Shown: one piece after another, positions 1-12,800 of the stretch | How the letters are laid out: every line of letters starts with the position of its first letter | Numbering within the stretch: position 1 is the first letter of the stretch | Assembly (NCBI GenBank): GCA_037042185.1 | Contig: JAXQJY010000023.1 | Span: 558,001 to 622,000 of the forward strand | DNA: 64,000 nucleotides | Source of the DNA: Sordariomycetes sp. S80-01Y | Taxonomy: Eukaryota; Ascomycota; Sordariomycetes | Direction of reading: 5' to 3' | Program-made: the position numbers and the translations under genes | Notes under the pieces: model-generated | Databases searched by the model: none | What the model saw: the letters and a program-made list of their open reading frames with translations, nothing else | Told to the model about the DNA's origin: nothing

Positions 1-2
1 CT

Positions 3-812
3 GATGCCACCCTCACCCAGGACTTACCATCTTGGGCGCCACGCTCTGACGAGTCGGCTTTCAACTCCTTCTTTAAGAGCGGTGATCTTTGCTACTACAA
101 TCCCGACGGAACCATTGAATTTGCCAGCCGCAAAGATACCCAAATCAAGATTCGTGGCTTGCGTGTTGAGTTGGGCGAGGTTGAGCACCACATCCTGCGC
201 ACCTTGAATGGTGTCAATACTGTTGCCGTCGATGTGTTACGAAACGAGGCTGGTGCCCAGCTCGTCGCCTACTTCTCGATGAACAACGACAACAGGACCG
301 CAGGCGTCGATCTCGACCCCGCGATGGACGGCATGTTTGGAGAGATCACGCCTGAGATTGAGTCTCAGCTTGCCGCCATGGTTGGTGAGCTTAGGATTAC
401 GCTCCCTGCGTATATGGTCCCTTCTCTCTTTATCCCCTGCAAGTTCATGCCCTTCAACACCTCGTCTAAGCTGGATCGTCGAGCCCTGCGTACCCATACG
501 GCAAGCTTGGAGCGCGAAGATCTCTTCAAGTATGCTCTTGTATCTGGCAAGAAGCGCGCTCCCGAGAGTCAAATGGAACAACGTCTGCAAGCTTTGTGGG
601 CCGAAGTCCTTCAATTACCCACCGAAGCGATCGGTCGTGATGACAGTTTCCTTGGTTTAGGCGGAGACTCGATCACCGCCATGTCCCTTGTTACTGAGGG
701 CCGGGCCAAGGGATTGGTCATCACAGTCAAGGATATCTTCAGCGATCCTCGACTTTCCGCTGTGGCCCGCAAGACGGCTGAGGCTGGCGCCGAGACCGAA
801 GCCAAGCTTTCT
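3..812 (+). other. NRPS module 0: C-terminal part of A domain plus carrier (T) domain
   Basis: This is the tail of a class II adenylation domain (class II is defined by RKDTQ[IV]KIRGLRVELGEVE and a KR-x-PE A-T linker). The A7 motif SGDL, the A8 motif, and A10 with its lysine (SSKLDRR) are visible. The carrier core is LGLGGDS with its serine codon at 669-671. The substrate-binding part lies left of the window, so no specificity can be read. The tail and carrier closely resemble those of modules 3 and 6. Confidence 0.93.
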
Positions 813-3800
813 CCTTTCGATCTCCTGAGCCAGCAACTGCGCGAGCTCGTTACCAGTGCTGTGGCTCGCGAACAGTGCGGTCTATCTGCTTCTCAGGAGA
901 TTGAAGACGCCTATCCCTGCACCTCAGTTCAGGAAGGGCTGATGGCTCTTGCCGTCAAGGAGCCTGGGTCCTACATTGCTAAGCATCTTTACAAGCTCGG
1001 ACCTCATGTTGACATCGCCCGATTCAAGCAGGCTTGGGAAACCACCATCGAGAAGTGCGGTAACCTTCGCACGAGAATCGTAGACGTTGGCGGTGCCTCG
1101 TTGCAAGTCTTAGTCAAGCCCGACACCCACTGGGAGGAGACCAATGGTCTCGACCTGGAGTCTTTCCTCAAGAAGACTGAGACCTTTGAAATGCGCTACG
1201 GTACGCCTTTGTGCCGTTATGCTCTCTTCCGCGAAGCTTCAGGCGCGCACTACTTTGTCCTTGTTCTCCACCACGCCGTGTCTGACGGCTTCTCGCTTGT
1301 CATCAATATGAACACGCTGGAGAGCGCCTACAAGGGTGAGGACATCGAGCTTGAGCCATATGCCGGCTTCATCAAGTACATCACCGAAGTGGACCAGGGC
1401 GCAGCCCGTGACTTCTGGAACACCCAGCTCGATGGTGCACAGAGAGCGTCCTTCCCACCAATGCAGCCTTATGCAGGTGCTGAGAACCAGAAAGTCCGCC
1501 TTCTGAAGAGAAGCATCAATTTCCCTCAGCGTGGAAGCAGTTCCATCACCAAGGCTTCCGTTATTCGGGCTGCTTGGGCTATTGTTCTAGCTCGCTACTC
1601 CGACAGTCAGGACATCACCTTTGGCACCACTGTCAGCGGTCGTCAAGCGCCAGTTCAAGGTCTCGAGAGCATGGCTGGACCGGCTGTGGCAACTGTCCCT
1701 GTTCGCGTCCGCATTGACCAGACCCAGTCTGTGTCCAATTACCTACGGACAATTCAGACTCAAGCCTCGGACATGATTCCCCATGAGCAATTTGGCATGC
1801 GCGGTATCATGCAATTAGGTGCTAATGCCAAGGAGGTGTGCGACTTCTCGTCTCTCCTAGTCATTCAGCCTATGCAGAAACTCATTACTGAAGAGAAATC
1901 TGACTCTATTTTGATATCGGATACCGAGAAATACTCGGTTGAAGCTTCAATGGAGGGCTACTTCACATATCCTCTAGTCACCGATGCTCTCGTCTACGAC
2001 GACAGTGTCGAGCTTCTGTCAACATACCGCCCTGATATTGTCACCGAGTTCCAGCTTACGGCTGTTCATGCGCAGCTTGAAAACGTTATTGAGCAGCTTC
2101 TTTCCAACCAGAGCCGTCAGCTTGCCGATATCTCGGTGGCTGGCTCATGGGACATGAACCAAGCCCTCCAGTGGAACACAGTTCGCCCTGAGCTAAACAA
2201 TACCACGACCAACAAGCTCATCTCAGAAAAGGCTTCACGCATGCCTGAGCATGAGGCTCTCTTCTCCACTGAGCGTACAATGGTATATGGCGAGCTTGAA
2301 ACCATTACCGACCGTCTTGCTGTACACCTGCATGAGCTTGGCGTTCGCCGGGAGAAATTGGTACCCGTTTGCTTCGAGAAGTCCATTTGGACTATCGTCG
2401 CCATGCTGGGTATCATGAAGGCCGGCGGTATCTTTGTACCCATCGACCCTTCATATCCCGAGGACCGTCGTCGTGTCGTGATTGATGAGGCTGAGGCTGA
2501 TCTCATGATATCATCAACTAAGAACTACAGTAGCTGCAAGGGTTTGACTTCATCGGTGATTGAGTTCTCGCATGAGTTCATCAACTCCCTTGCAAAATAT
2601 GACGGCAAAACCGTGCCTGAGGAATTCGGCCCTACTCCCAAGAATGCAGCCTACGTCCTGTTCACCTCTGGATCAACCGGCAAGCCAAAGGGCATCGTTG
2701 TTGAACACGCTGGTCTTTGCTCCGCCATCAAGGGTCATCATGAGCACCATGGTTTCAACGAGAAGTCACGCGTCTACCAATTCTCCAACTACGTCTTCGA
2801 CATTAGCATGGGCGAGATCTTCTCCACGCTGGCCACTGGTGGTACTGTTTGCGTTCCGACTGATGCTGAGCGCATGGAGAACACGGCCGACTTCATTACT
2901 CGCTCTGGCTGCACGATGATCCTCATTACGCCCTCATTCGCTAGAACTATGGCTCCTGAGCAGTTGCCAACTGTTGAGAAGTTCATTGGCGTTGGTGAGG
3001 CACCTGCTGATGACACTGTCAGGATCTGGCAGCCGTCGCCAATTACCCTCATCAATGCCTACGGTCCTGCCGAAGCGATCATCTTCTGTGCAATTCATGA
3101 GTTCAACTCCATCCACGACTCACCTGGTTCGATTGGTAGTGGTACCAACAGTGCTCTTTGGATCGCCGAACCAGGAAACCCCGAGAGGATGGCCCCTGTT
3201 GGCTGCATTGGTGAGCTTCTTATTGAAGGCCATGCCCTGGCCCGTGGATACCTCAACCTCCCAGCTGAGACCAAGCGGGCATTCCTTGACTCTGTATCTT
3301 GGCTCCCTTCAGCGAAGGATAACACCCGCGTCTACAGGACCGGGGACCTTGTTCGTTACAACGCAGATGGCTCTATGGAATACTTTGGCCGTCGTGATAC
3401 GCAGGTCAAATTGCGCGGTCAACGTATTGAGCTTGGTGAAATTGAATTCGCCATCAAGAACGCCAACTCTGCCGTCGACCACGTAGCTGTCGACGTTGTC
3501 AAGACAGACAACCGCGAGGCCTTGGCGGCGCTGATCAGCTTCACTGAGGATCCCACAGGCAAGGCTACAGATGGCGTCGAGGAAATTGACAACTCAATTC
3601 TGCCCATGGATGATCAGATGCAAAATCTTCTGTCGACTCTTGGAAACAAGATTCAGAACTCTCTGCCATCTTATATGCAACCTTCCTTCTTCATCCCCAT
3701 GAAGGAGATGCCCTTCGTTGCTGCGCTTAAGCTTGACCGCAAGAAGCTCCGCGCGCTTGCCAATGGTCTCACCTCCGAGCAACTTTCCACCTTTTCTTTG

Positions 3801-6800
3801 GAGAGCCAGTCCATGGTTGAGCCCACCACGGAAATGGAGTTCAAGCTCCGTGGCCTGTGGGCACAGCTTCTTGGTCTCAATGCAAACGACATCGGCAAGT
3901 ACGATAGCTTCCTCCGCGTTGGCGGCGACTCCATCAGTGCTATCCGTCTTGTCACTCTCGCCGAGGAGAGTGGTATTGGTCTGTCAGTTGCAGACATCTT
4001 CAACGACCCTCGTTTGAGTGAGATGGCCCTGAAGTGCAAGGACGGTGCTGCTGCTTCTGCTACCAAGGTCGAGATTGCACCCTTCACCCTGTTGCCTCAT
4101 GGCGACAAGCAAAAGATCCTCCAAGCCGTGACTGAGCAATCCTCTCTCAAGAATGACCAAGAGATTGAGGATGCTTACCCGACAACCTCACTCCAAGAGG
4201 GGCTTATCGCTCTCACTGCTAAGCAGCCAGGTGCCTACATTGCCACCAACGTTTTCGAACTAGGTGCAAACGTAGACATGGACAAGTTCACTGCTTCTTG
4301 GGAGCGCACTGTGGATGTGTGCAGCAGCCTTCGCACCCGCCTCGTGCGCCTTGACACAGCCACTTACCAGGCCATCATCAAGGGTGATATCACCTGGTCC
4401 AAGTTCAACGAAATCTCGCTTCAGTCTGCACTCAAGATTATCAAAAAGACCCGAATGGGTTACGGTACGGAACTCAGTACTCAAGCTCTCGTCACCGAGC
4501 CTAGCGGTCGAAAGTTCTTCGTCTGGCACGCACACCACAGCATCTTCGACGGCTGGTCTATTCAGATCATCGTCGAAACTCTCCATGAAGCTTACCACGG
4601 CAAGCCGTTGCCCGGCGTGCAGGACTACTCGGCCTTCATAGATTATTCTATGAAGCTGGACAGCAACGCTGCTACTGATTACTGGAAACTTCAACTCGAA
4701 GGGGCTACCCGAGCATCTTTCCCTGCCGTCGGCGCTACTGGCGCCGATCAGGGCGGCACTGGAACCTTCAAACACACTGTTCAGTATGCCCCGTCGAGTA
4801 CTACGTCCACAACGAAAGCGACTATTCTTCGTGCAGCGTGGGCCATCGTGCTCGCTCAATACAGCGATACTAAGGACATCTCCTTTGGTGCTACCGTCAG
4901 TGGCCGTAACGCCCCTGTGCATGGCATTTCCCGCATGACTGGCCCAGCCGTTGCCACAGTCCCGATCCGTGTCAAAATCGACCAGGCCAAGTCCAAGGCG
5001 AAGTTCCTCGAGGATGTTCAAGCTCAAGCTAACGGCATGATTCCGTTCGAGCAATACGGTCTTCAGAACATTTCAAAGATCAGCAAAGAAGCTAAGGAGA
5101 TCTGTGATTTCTCGAGCTTGCTTCTTATCCAGCCGGGATCAGACGCCGTGGATGACGAAGATGCCTTCCTGAAGGCCGCCGACAAGAGTGCCATTGCTGA
5201 GGACGCTGCTCTTGACGGATACTTCTCCTACCCACTTGTAAACCAGATCTATGTCCACGAAAGCCGTGTTGAGCTATCCATGACTTACAGAACGGGCGTT
5301 CTCAAGGAATTTCAGCTGGAGAATCTGTGCAACCAGTACGATCACGTTGTTCAGCAACTTCTCGTCCAGGATCAGGAGCCACTCTCATCTGTTTCTGTTG
5401 CTGGTCCTTACGACTTCGAGTACGCCAGAAAGTGGAACGATGAGCTTGAGCTTGTCGACCAGTGTATCCACGATGTCATTAGCGCCAAGGCCAACGAAGA
5501 TCCTGGCTATGAAGCCATCTACTCTTCTGAGGGTAGTCTCACTTACAAAGAGCTCGACCGCCGATCGTCTCAGCTTGCCAATTACCTCGCATCCTTGGGC
5601 GTACGACCCGAGACCCTTGTTCCTCTCTGCTACGAAAAGTCAATGTGGGCTATCGTATCAATGCTCGGTATCATGAAAGCTGGTGGTGCCTTCGTGCCTC
5701 TGGACCCTGCACACCCCCCTGCTCGGCGCCAAGAGTTGATCGAGGATATGGGAGCCAAGTTCCTCGTTGTGTCTCCCTCCACGGCTGACTCGTGCAAAAA
5801 TATGGCCGAGCACATTATTGAGGTGTCTCAGGCCAAGTTCTCACGTTTTGCTAGGTCTGGACCCAAACATGTCGTCAAACCCAACGGTTCCAACGCTGCT
5901 TATGCAGTCTTCACATCTGGTTCTACCGGAAAGCCGAAGGGCGTTGTTATGGAACACAAGTCTCTTTGCTCCGCCTCCGTCAAGGCCCATGGTCCCATGG
6001 GTGTGGATTTGAACAAAGACTCTCGTGTGCTGCAGTTCTCTGCCTTTGTTTTTGACATTAGCATGGGAGAGATTTTCTCTACGCTGGCCCATGGAGGCAC
6101 GGTCTGCGTTCCTAGCGACACTGAGCGCTTGCAAGATACTGCTGGCTTCATCAATAAGGCCAACGTTAATGTGGCCATGCTGACATCTTCATTCATGCGG
6201 ACCATCCCCCCCTCCAAGGTTCCCACTCTGAAGAAGATGATCGGCGTTGGTGAAGCTCCAGCAGCCGACACTCTGACTACCTGGTTGCCGCATGTAGATG
6301 ATCTCATCAACGCCTATGGACCTGCTGAGGCCTGTATCTACTGCTGCTACCACAAGTATGAGTCTACGAGCGAACCACCCGGTACTATTGGACGGGGTAC
6401 CAACAATGCCATGTGGATCGTCAACCCCGATAACTACAACGAGCTTACTCCTGTTGGATGTATTGGTGAGCTGTTGATCCAGGGTTACCCTGTCGCTCGC
6501 GGCTACCACAACCGTGAAGATCTGACCTCAAAGGTCTTCCTTGATAGCGTCGAGTTCCTGCCTGCTGGCATGAACACAGCACGCTTCTACCGCACTGGGG
6601 ATCTGGTACGTTATCTGCCCGACGGTGTCATCGAATACCTTGGCCGTCGTGATACTCAGGTTAAGATCCGCGGCCAACGTATCGAATTGGCTGAGATAGA
6701 ATTCGCCATCAAACGTGTCCGCCCGGAAATTGAGCACGTTTCAGTCGACGTGGTAAAGGGCGCTTTCGACGTCCTCGTCGCCATGATCAATTTCTCTGGC

Positions 6801-9800
6801 AAGGAGGCCACTTCTGATTCTGGGCTCCTCATGCCTTTGGACGAAACTCTACGTCAAGCCTTCAGTGACTTGTCCGAGGAGCTCAAGAAGATCCTGCCTA
6901 GTCATATGGTCCCGACTCATTTCCTGCCGACCAGCGCCATGCCATTCGTTAGTGCCATGAAACTCGATAGGAAGAGACTGAGAGAGACCGCCAAAGCCCT
7001 TTCAGCAGAGGAGCTTTCCGGCTTCTCTCTAGCATCCCGCCAGTTTGCCGAGCCTACGACTGATGCTGAGCGGAAGCTCCGCGACATCTGGGCCACAATC
7101 ATCGGCATTCCGGCTACGGACATCGGTAAGAATGACTCATTCCTCGAGATTGGCGGAGACAGTTTGTCTGCTATTACTCTTGTGTCGACCGCCCAGCGTG
7201 AGGGTATCAACCTCACAGTCGGTGACATCTTTGACGATTCTCGCCTGTCGACCCTAGCAGCTGGTGTTGGCGAGATCGGCGAGCCCACCTCGTACGAAGT
7301 CGAACCTTTCGGTCTCGTCGACGATGTCGAGTCAATCGAGCGCGAGATTCGCTCCGCTTGTTCCTTGTCCAGTGAGCATGTCATCGAGGATGTTTTCCCT
7401 TGCAACGCTTTGCAAGAGGGCCTAATCGCCCTCTCTGTCAAGCAACCCGGGTCTTACATCGCCAAAAACATTTTCCGTCTATCTCAAGAGCTCGATGTGG
7501 GCCGTTTCCGAAAGGCTTGGGAACGCACAGTCGAAGCGTGTGGCAACCTGAGGACTCGTATCATCGAACACAACGGTCGTCCATACCAAGCTCTTGTCAA
7601 GGACGACTTTGCCTGGAGCTCCTTTGCCGGCTCTGATTTAACCGCTATGATGGAGACTGCCAAGCTCGTAGAGATGACCTTTGGCACACCCCTGAATTGC
7701 TACAGCATCAGCGAGGACGAGAATGGCGACTCGTTTTTCATCTGGCTCAGCCACCATTCCGTGTCTGACGGATGGAGTACTCGCATTGTTCTCGACACCC
7801 TAATGGCTTCCTATGAGGAGGCAGCTTTGCCCCATCTTCAGCCTTTCTCCAGCTTCATCTCGTTCACTGAGCAAATGAACAGATCGGCTGCCGAGGACTT
7901 TTGGAAGAAACAGCTGGCTGGTTCGCAGCGAGCTGACTTTCCTCCCCGCCGCGTTGGCGCAGATCAGAAAGCCAAACCCAAATTCCTCAGCAAGAAGATC
8001 GATCTGCCCAAGTCAACCGGTACGTCGATAACGAAGGCTTCCATCCTCCGAGCTGCATATGCTATAGTGCTTGCCCGATACTGCGATGCCGACGATGTCA
8101 CCTTCGGAGCCACCGTGAGCGGCCGCAACGCACCTGTTCCTGGGTTAGCTGATATGGCCGGACCCATGATCGCAACCGTGCCTGTGCGAGTGCGTATCGA
8201 TCCCCAGATGCCACTGAAGACCTTTTTGCAGACCGTCCAGTCCCAGACGTCCGAAATGGTACCCTACGAACAGTTCGGTTTGCAAAATATTGCTAAGCTC
8301 GGCCCTGAGTGGAGAGATGCTACCGACTTCTCCTCTTTGATGGTTGTCCAGCCTCTTCAGCAGCTTGGTCTGGCTGATGAAACCGGCGACGAGAGTCTCA
8401 TGACTCCCGCAAAACCGGCTAATGAGGACGAGGACGGCTCGACCGAGAGCTCGTTTGACTACCCGTTGGTCATACAGGGCGCACTCGGCGACGACCTTTG
8501 TGAAATCTACTTCATCTACGATTCAACGGTTCTCGAGGAGAGGCAACTTATCGCCATGTCTCATCAATATGAGAAGGTTGTTCAAGAGCTGTTGACTCAA
8601 GACGAGCGTCCTCTTGTGGATGTGTCAATGACTTCGGACTGGGACGTCCAGCAGGCGTTGGAAATCAACAAGAACCTTGCTCCGGAGATGCACGACATTT
8701 GCTTCCATCAGATCATAGAGAAACATGCCGAGGCACTCCCCGAAAACATCGCTATTCAGGCTTGGGACGGCACTCTCACCTACAAGGCATTTAACGAGCA
8801 AGCCAACCGTCTCGCCCACTACCTCGTCAATGAATTCGATGTAGGGGTCGGGAACGTCGTACACGTTTGCTTTGAGAAGTCGATGTGGTATTTTGTTGCC
8901 ATCTTGGCCGTCAACAAGGCCGGTGCCGCTTGGTCTCCCATTGATCCCGCGCATCCCATGCAGCGGAAGCAGCAGATTACAGAGCAGACTGGATCCCTAT
9001 TTGCTCTATGTTCTGCTGAGAATGAGTCTGAGTGTGCTGACCTCGTTGACACTGTCATCATGGTTGATGCTGAGCTGCTCTCGGACCTCAGCGACGAGGA
9101 GTGCTCTGCTCCTCCAAAGACTGCCGTCACGCCTGAGGACGACGCTTACTGGCTCTTCACATCTGGTAGCACTGGTGTTCCCAAGGGCTTCATGATCCAG
9201 CACCGAGCTATCAGCACCTCCCAGATGAACTTTGGTCGCCGCCTAGGCATGAGCCCTGAAGTCAAGATGCTCCAGTTTGCATCGTACGTTTTTGACATGT
9301 CGATTTCTGAATCGTGTCTGGCCCTCTTCTTTGGTGGCTCCCTTGCCATTCCCTCTGATGAGGTTCGTATCGATGGCTTGGCTGAGTTCATCAACGAGTC
9401 CGGTGTCAACTCAACCTACTTTACACCCGCTTTTGCCCGCATCCTAAACCCTGACGACATTCCGAACGTTAACTTCATGATCGTCGGTGGCGACGCTGTG
9501 GGCAAGGACACCATGAGCACCTGGTATGGCCGGGTACGTTTGATCAACGCCTGGGGTCCTGCGGAAATTGCCGTCTGCAGTGCTTTCAACGAATACGAGT
9601 CCCAGGACGAGAATCCCGCAACGATTGGTACCTCCGTGGGTGGCTTCTGTTGGTTGGTTGACCCCCAGAACCATGATCGCCTGGCGCCAATCGGCACTGC
9701 TGGCGAGATCGTCATCCAGGGCCCTACAATTATGAGGGAATACCTCAATGATCCAGAAAAGACGGCCAAGGCTATTATCAGTGGCCAGCTTCCGTCCTGG

Positions 9801-12800
9801 GCTCCTGACCGCGATGATGCCAACTTCAGCCGGATGTATAAGTCTGGTGATCTTGCTTCCTACAGCTCCAAGGGCAAGATGCAGTTCGCTAGCCGCAAGG
9901 ACAATCAAATCAAGATACGTGGTCTTCGCGTGGAATTGGGCGAAGTCGAGTTCCACGTCAAGGCTGCTCTCGAGGGTGCCGAGCAGGTCATCGTCAATGT
10001 CATCAAGACCGACGTCGGTGCCAGTCTTGTGGCTTACTTCTGTTTCTCTGGCGCAACACGTTCTGCTGGTGCAGATCTCGAGGAGAACCTAGAAAATATG
10101 TTCCTGCCCTTGACTCCTGATCTCGAGTCTCGTCTGCAGGACATGCTATCCGAGTTGCGTGTCAAGCTACCCAACTACATGATTCCCTCCATGTTCATTC
10201 CTTGCGCTTTCATGCCATTTATTACATCTGCAAAGGTTGACCGCAAAATTCTGGCTCGCAAGACTGGCGACTTCAGCAGAGAAGAGGCTGTCAAGTATTC
10301 CCTTGTCAGCGACAAGAAAAGAGCCCCAGAGACCGCGATGGAGACTCGCATTCAAGGTCTGTGGTCTCAGATCCTGCATCTTCCTACCGAGATGATCGGC
10401 CGTGATGACTCTTTCTTGGGTCTCGGTGGTGATTCTATTACTGCCATTACCTTCTCGAAGAAAGCCCGCGACTCTGGTATCAGTATCACAGTCGGTGATT
10501 TGTTCAACGACCCACGCTTGTCTGCTGTGGCTGAGACTGCCGTTCTTCTCGAAGAGGACGTCGTCGAAGAGCTGCCTCTGCAGCCATTCGAGCTTCTCGA
10601 CAAAACCACTCGCGAGCAAGTCCTTGCTGAGAAAATCCGCAAGCAGTGCGGTCTCACTGAAGGACAAGATATTGCAGACGCATATCCCGCCACAGGTCTC
10701 CAAGAGGGTCTCATGGCCTTATCTGTCAAAGAGCCCGGCTCTTACATTGGCAAACACGTCTACCGCCTCGGATCGCATGTCGAGCTGGACCGCTTCAAGA
10801 AGGCTTGGGAACATACCCTTGCCACCTGTGATAACCTGCGCACTCGCATTGTTGATGTGAATGGCAGGTCTCTGCAGGTCATCACGAAGAATGATGTTCA
10901 CTGGGACTCTGATGGCGGCGACCTCATGACTTATGTTAGCGATTCCGACAACATGAAGATGACCTTTGGCTCCCGCCTTACTCGATATGGTCTCTTCAAA
11001 GACACCAACGGCGACAACTATTTTGTGTGGCTCATGCACCACGCTGTTTCGGATGGATTTTCGTTCGTAATCGACATTTCTGCCCTGCAGACCGCTTACG
11101 AAGGAGTCGAATACATGTCCCTGAAGCCTTATTCTGGCTTCATCAAGTACATCCAGAACATCGACCAGGATGCCGCCAAAGACTTCTGGAAGGATCAGCT
11201 TACCGGTGCTAAGCGCTCTGCTTTCCCACCTACCACACCTCCAGCCGCCCAAGTCGGCGAGGTCGACAAGAAGGTCAAGGTTGAGCGCCGCACAATCAAT
11301 TTCCCTCGCCCCGCTGGTGGTCTGACAAAGGCTACGTTCCTTCGTGCCGCATGGGCTATTGTCTTGGGTCGTTACAGTGATTCTGATGATGTGTCATTTG
11401 GTGCCAACGTCTCGGGCCGCAACGCCCCCGTCAACGGCCTCGAGGCTATGGTCGGTCCCGTCGTCGCCACCATTCCGGTCCGAGTCCGCATGGACCGCAA
11501 GCAGAATGTTAAGGACTACCTAAAGGGCATACAGAGCCAAGCCTCTAAGATGATCCCATACGAGCAGTTCGGCATGAGGAACATTTCCCAGCTTGGCGCT
11601 GATGCTCGTGAAGCCTGTGACTTCTCATCACTCCTGGTTATCCAGCCTATGCAGCGCTTCGCTTCGACTGACGGCGGTGATGAGGATGTCCTTGTTGACG
11701 CTTCTGACAGATTTACTGCGGAGGCTTCAATGGAGGGTTATTACAACTACCCGCTGGTATTTGACTGCCTGATCTATGATGATGACGTCGAGCTCATGTT
11801 CACCTACAAGGCGGACATTCTCGAGGATTTCACCCTCAAGGCCATCAGTCATCAATTTGAGCATGTACTCGACCAGTTACGTGCTGCTTCGGCCGATGTT
11901 GCCCTTGGGGACATTTCCGTTGCCGGCAAATGGGATCTCCAGCAAGCCCTTGACTGGAACAAGGAGGTTCATCCTGTCGTGGAGTCCACTGTCCAGGACC
12001 TTTTCTCCCTCAAGGTTGCTGAGAGCCCTAACCACCAGGCTGTATACTCTACAGCAGGTAGCCTAACCTATGCTGAGCTAGACCAATTGTCTGACAAGGT
12101 CGCTCAGCATTTGATTCACCTCGGTGTGACGCCAGAAACCATGGTGCCCTTCTGCTTCGAGAAGTCCATGTGGACAATCATTGCGATTCTGGGCATTCTA
12201 AAGGCTGGTGGTGTTTTCGTGCCACTCGACCCATCTCACCCTGACGGTCGTCGGAAGACTGTCATTGAGGAGGCCAATGCCCAATTTATCGTAGCCTCAC
12301 CCAAGACAATCGGCAAGGTCAAGGGTATGGCGCCAAACGTCATTGAACTGTCTCAGACTACACTGGTCAACTTCCACAAGGCCTCTGCGAGCCTGAAGGG
12401 CCGCGTGAAGCCCAGCAACGCGGCATATGTTCTCTTCACTTCTGGCTCTACAGGCAAACCTAAGGCGATCATCGTCGAGCATTCCGCACTCTGTGGAAGC
12501 TTGGTCGGCCACGATCGTGCCTACCAAATGGACAGCACTTTCCGCGTCCTTCAATTCTCTAGCTACGCTTTCGATGTTTCCCTCTCCGAGATGCTCGAGA
12601 CTTTGGCTTTCGGAGGAACTGTCTGCATACCATCCGACCAAGAGCGCATCGAGGACATTACTGGTTTCATCGCGAAGAGCAAGGTCAACACTGCTATGCT
12701 GACTTCGTCCTTCTTGAAGACACTCAACCCGGATGACCTCCCTGACATCAAAACCTTGATGCTTGTAGGCGAGGCGCCCACCAAGGACGCTCTGCAGACT

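Noticed and set aside
159-161. Apparent NRPS start at 159
   Set aside because: The codon is TTG, and clear A-domain sequence continues in frame to the left edge, so the gene is cut by the window and does not start here.
4260-5054. 264-codon open frame on the minus strand inside the NRPS
   Set aside because: It is antisense to a well-supported condensation domain, has no motif of its own, and is explained by the codon bias of the sense gene. Other antisense frames across the NRPS were dropped for the same reason.
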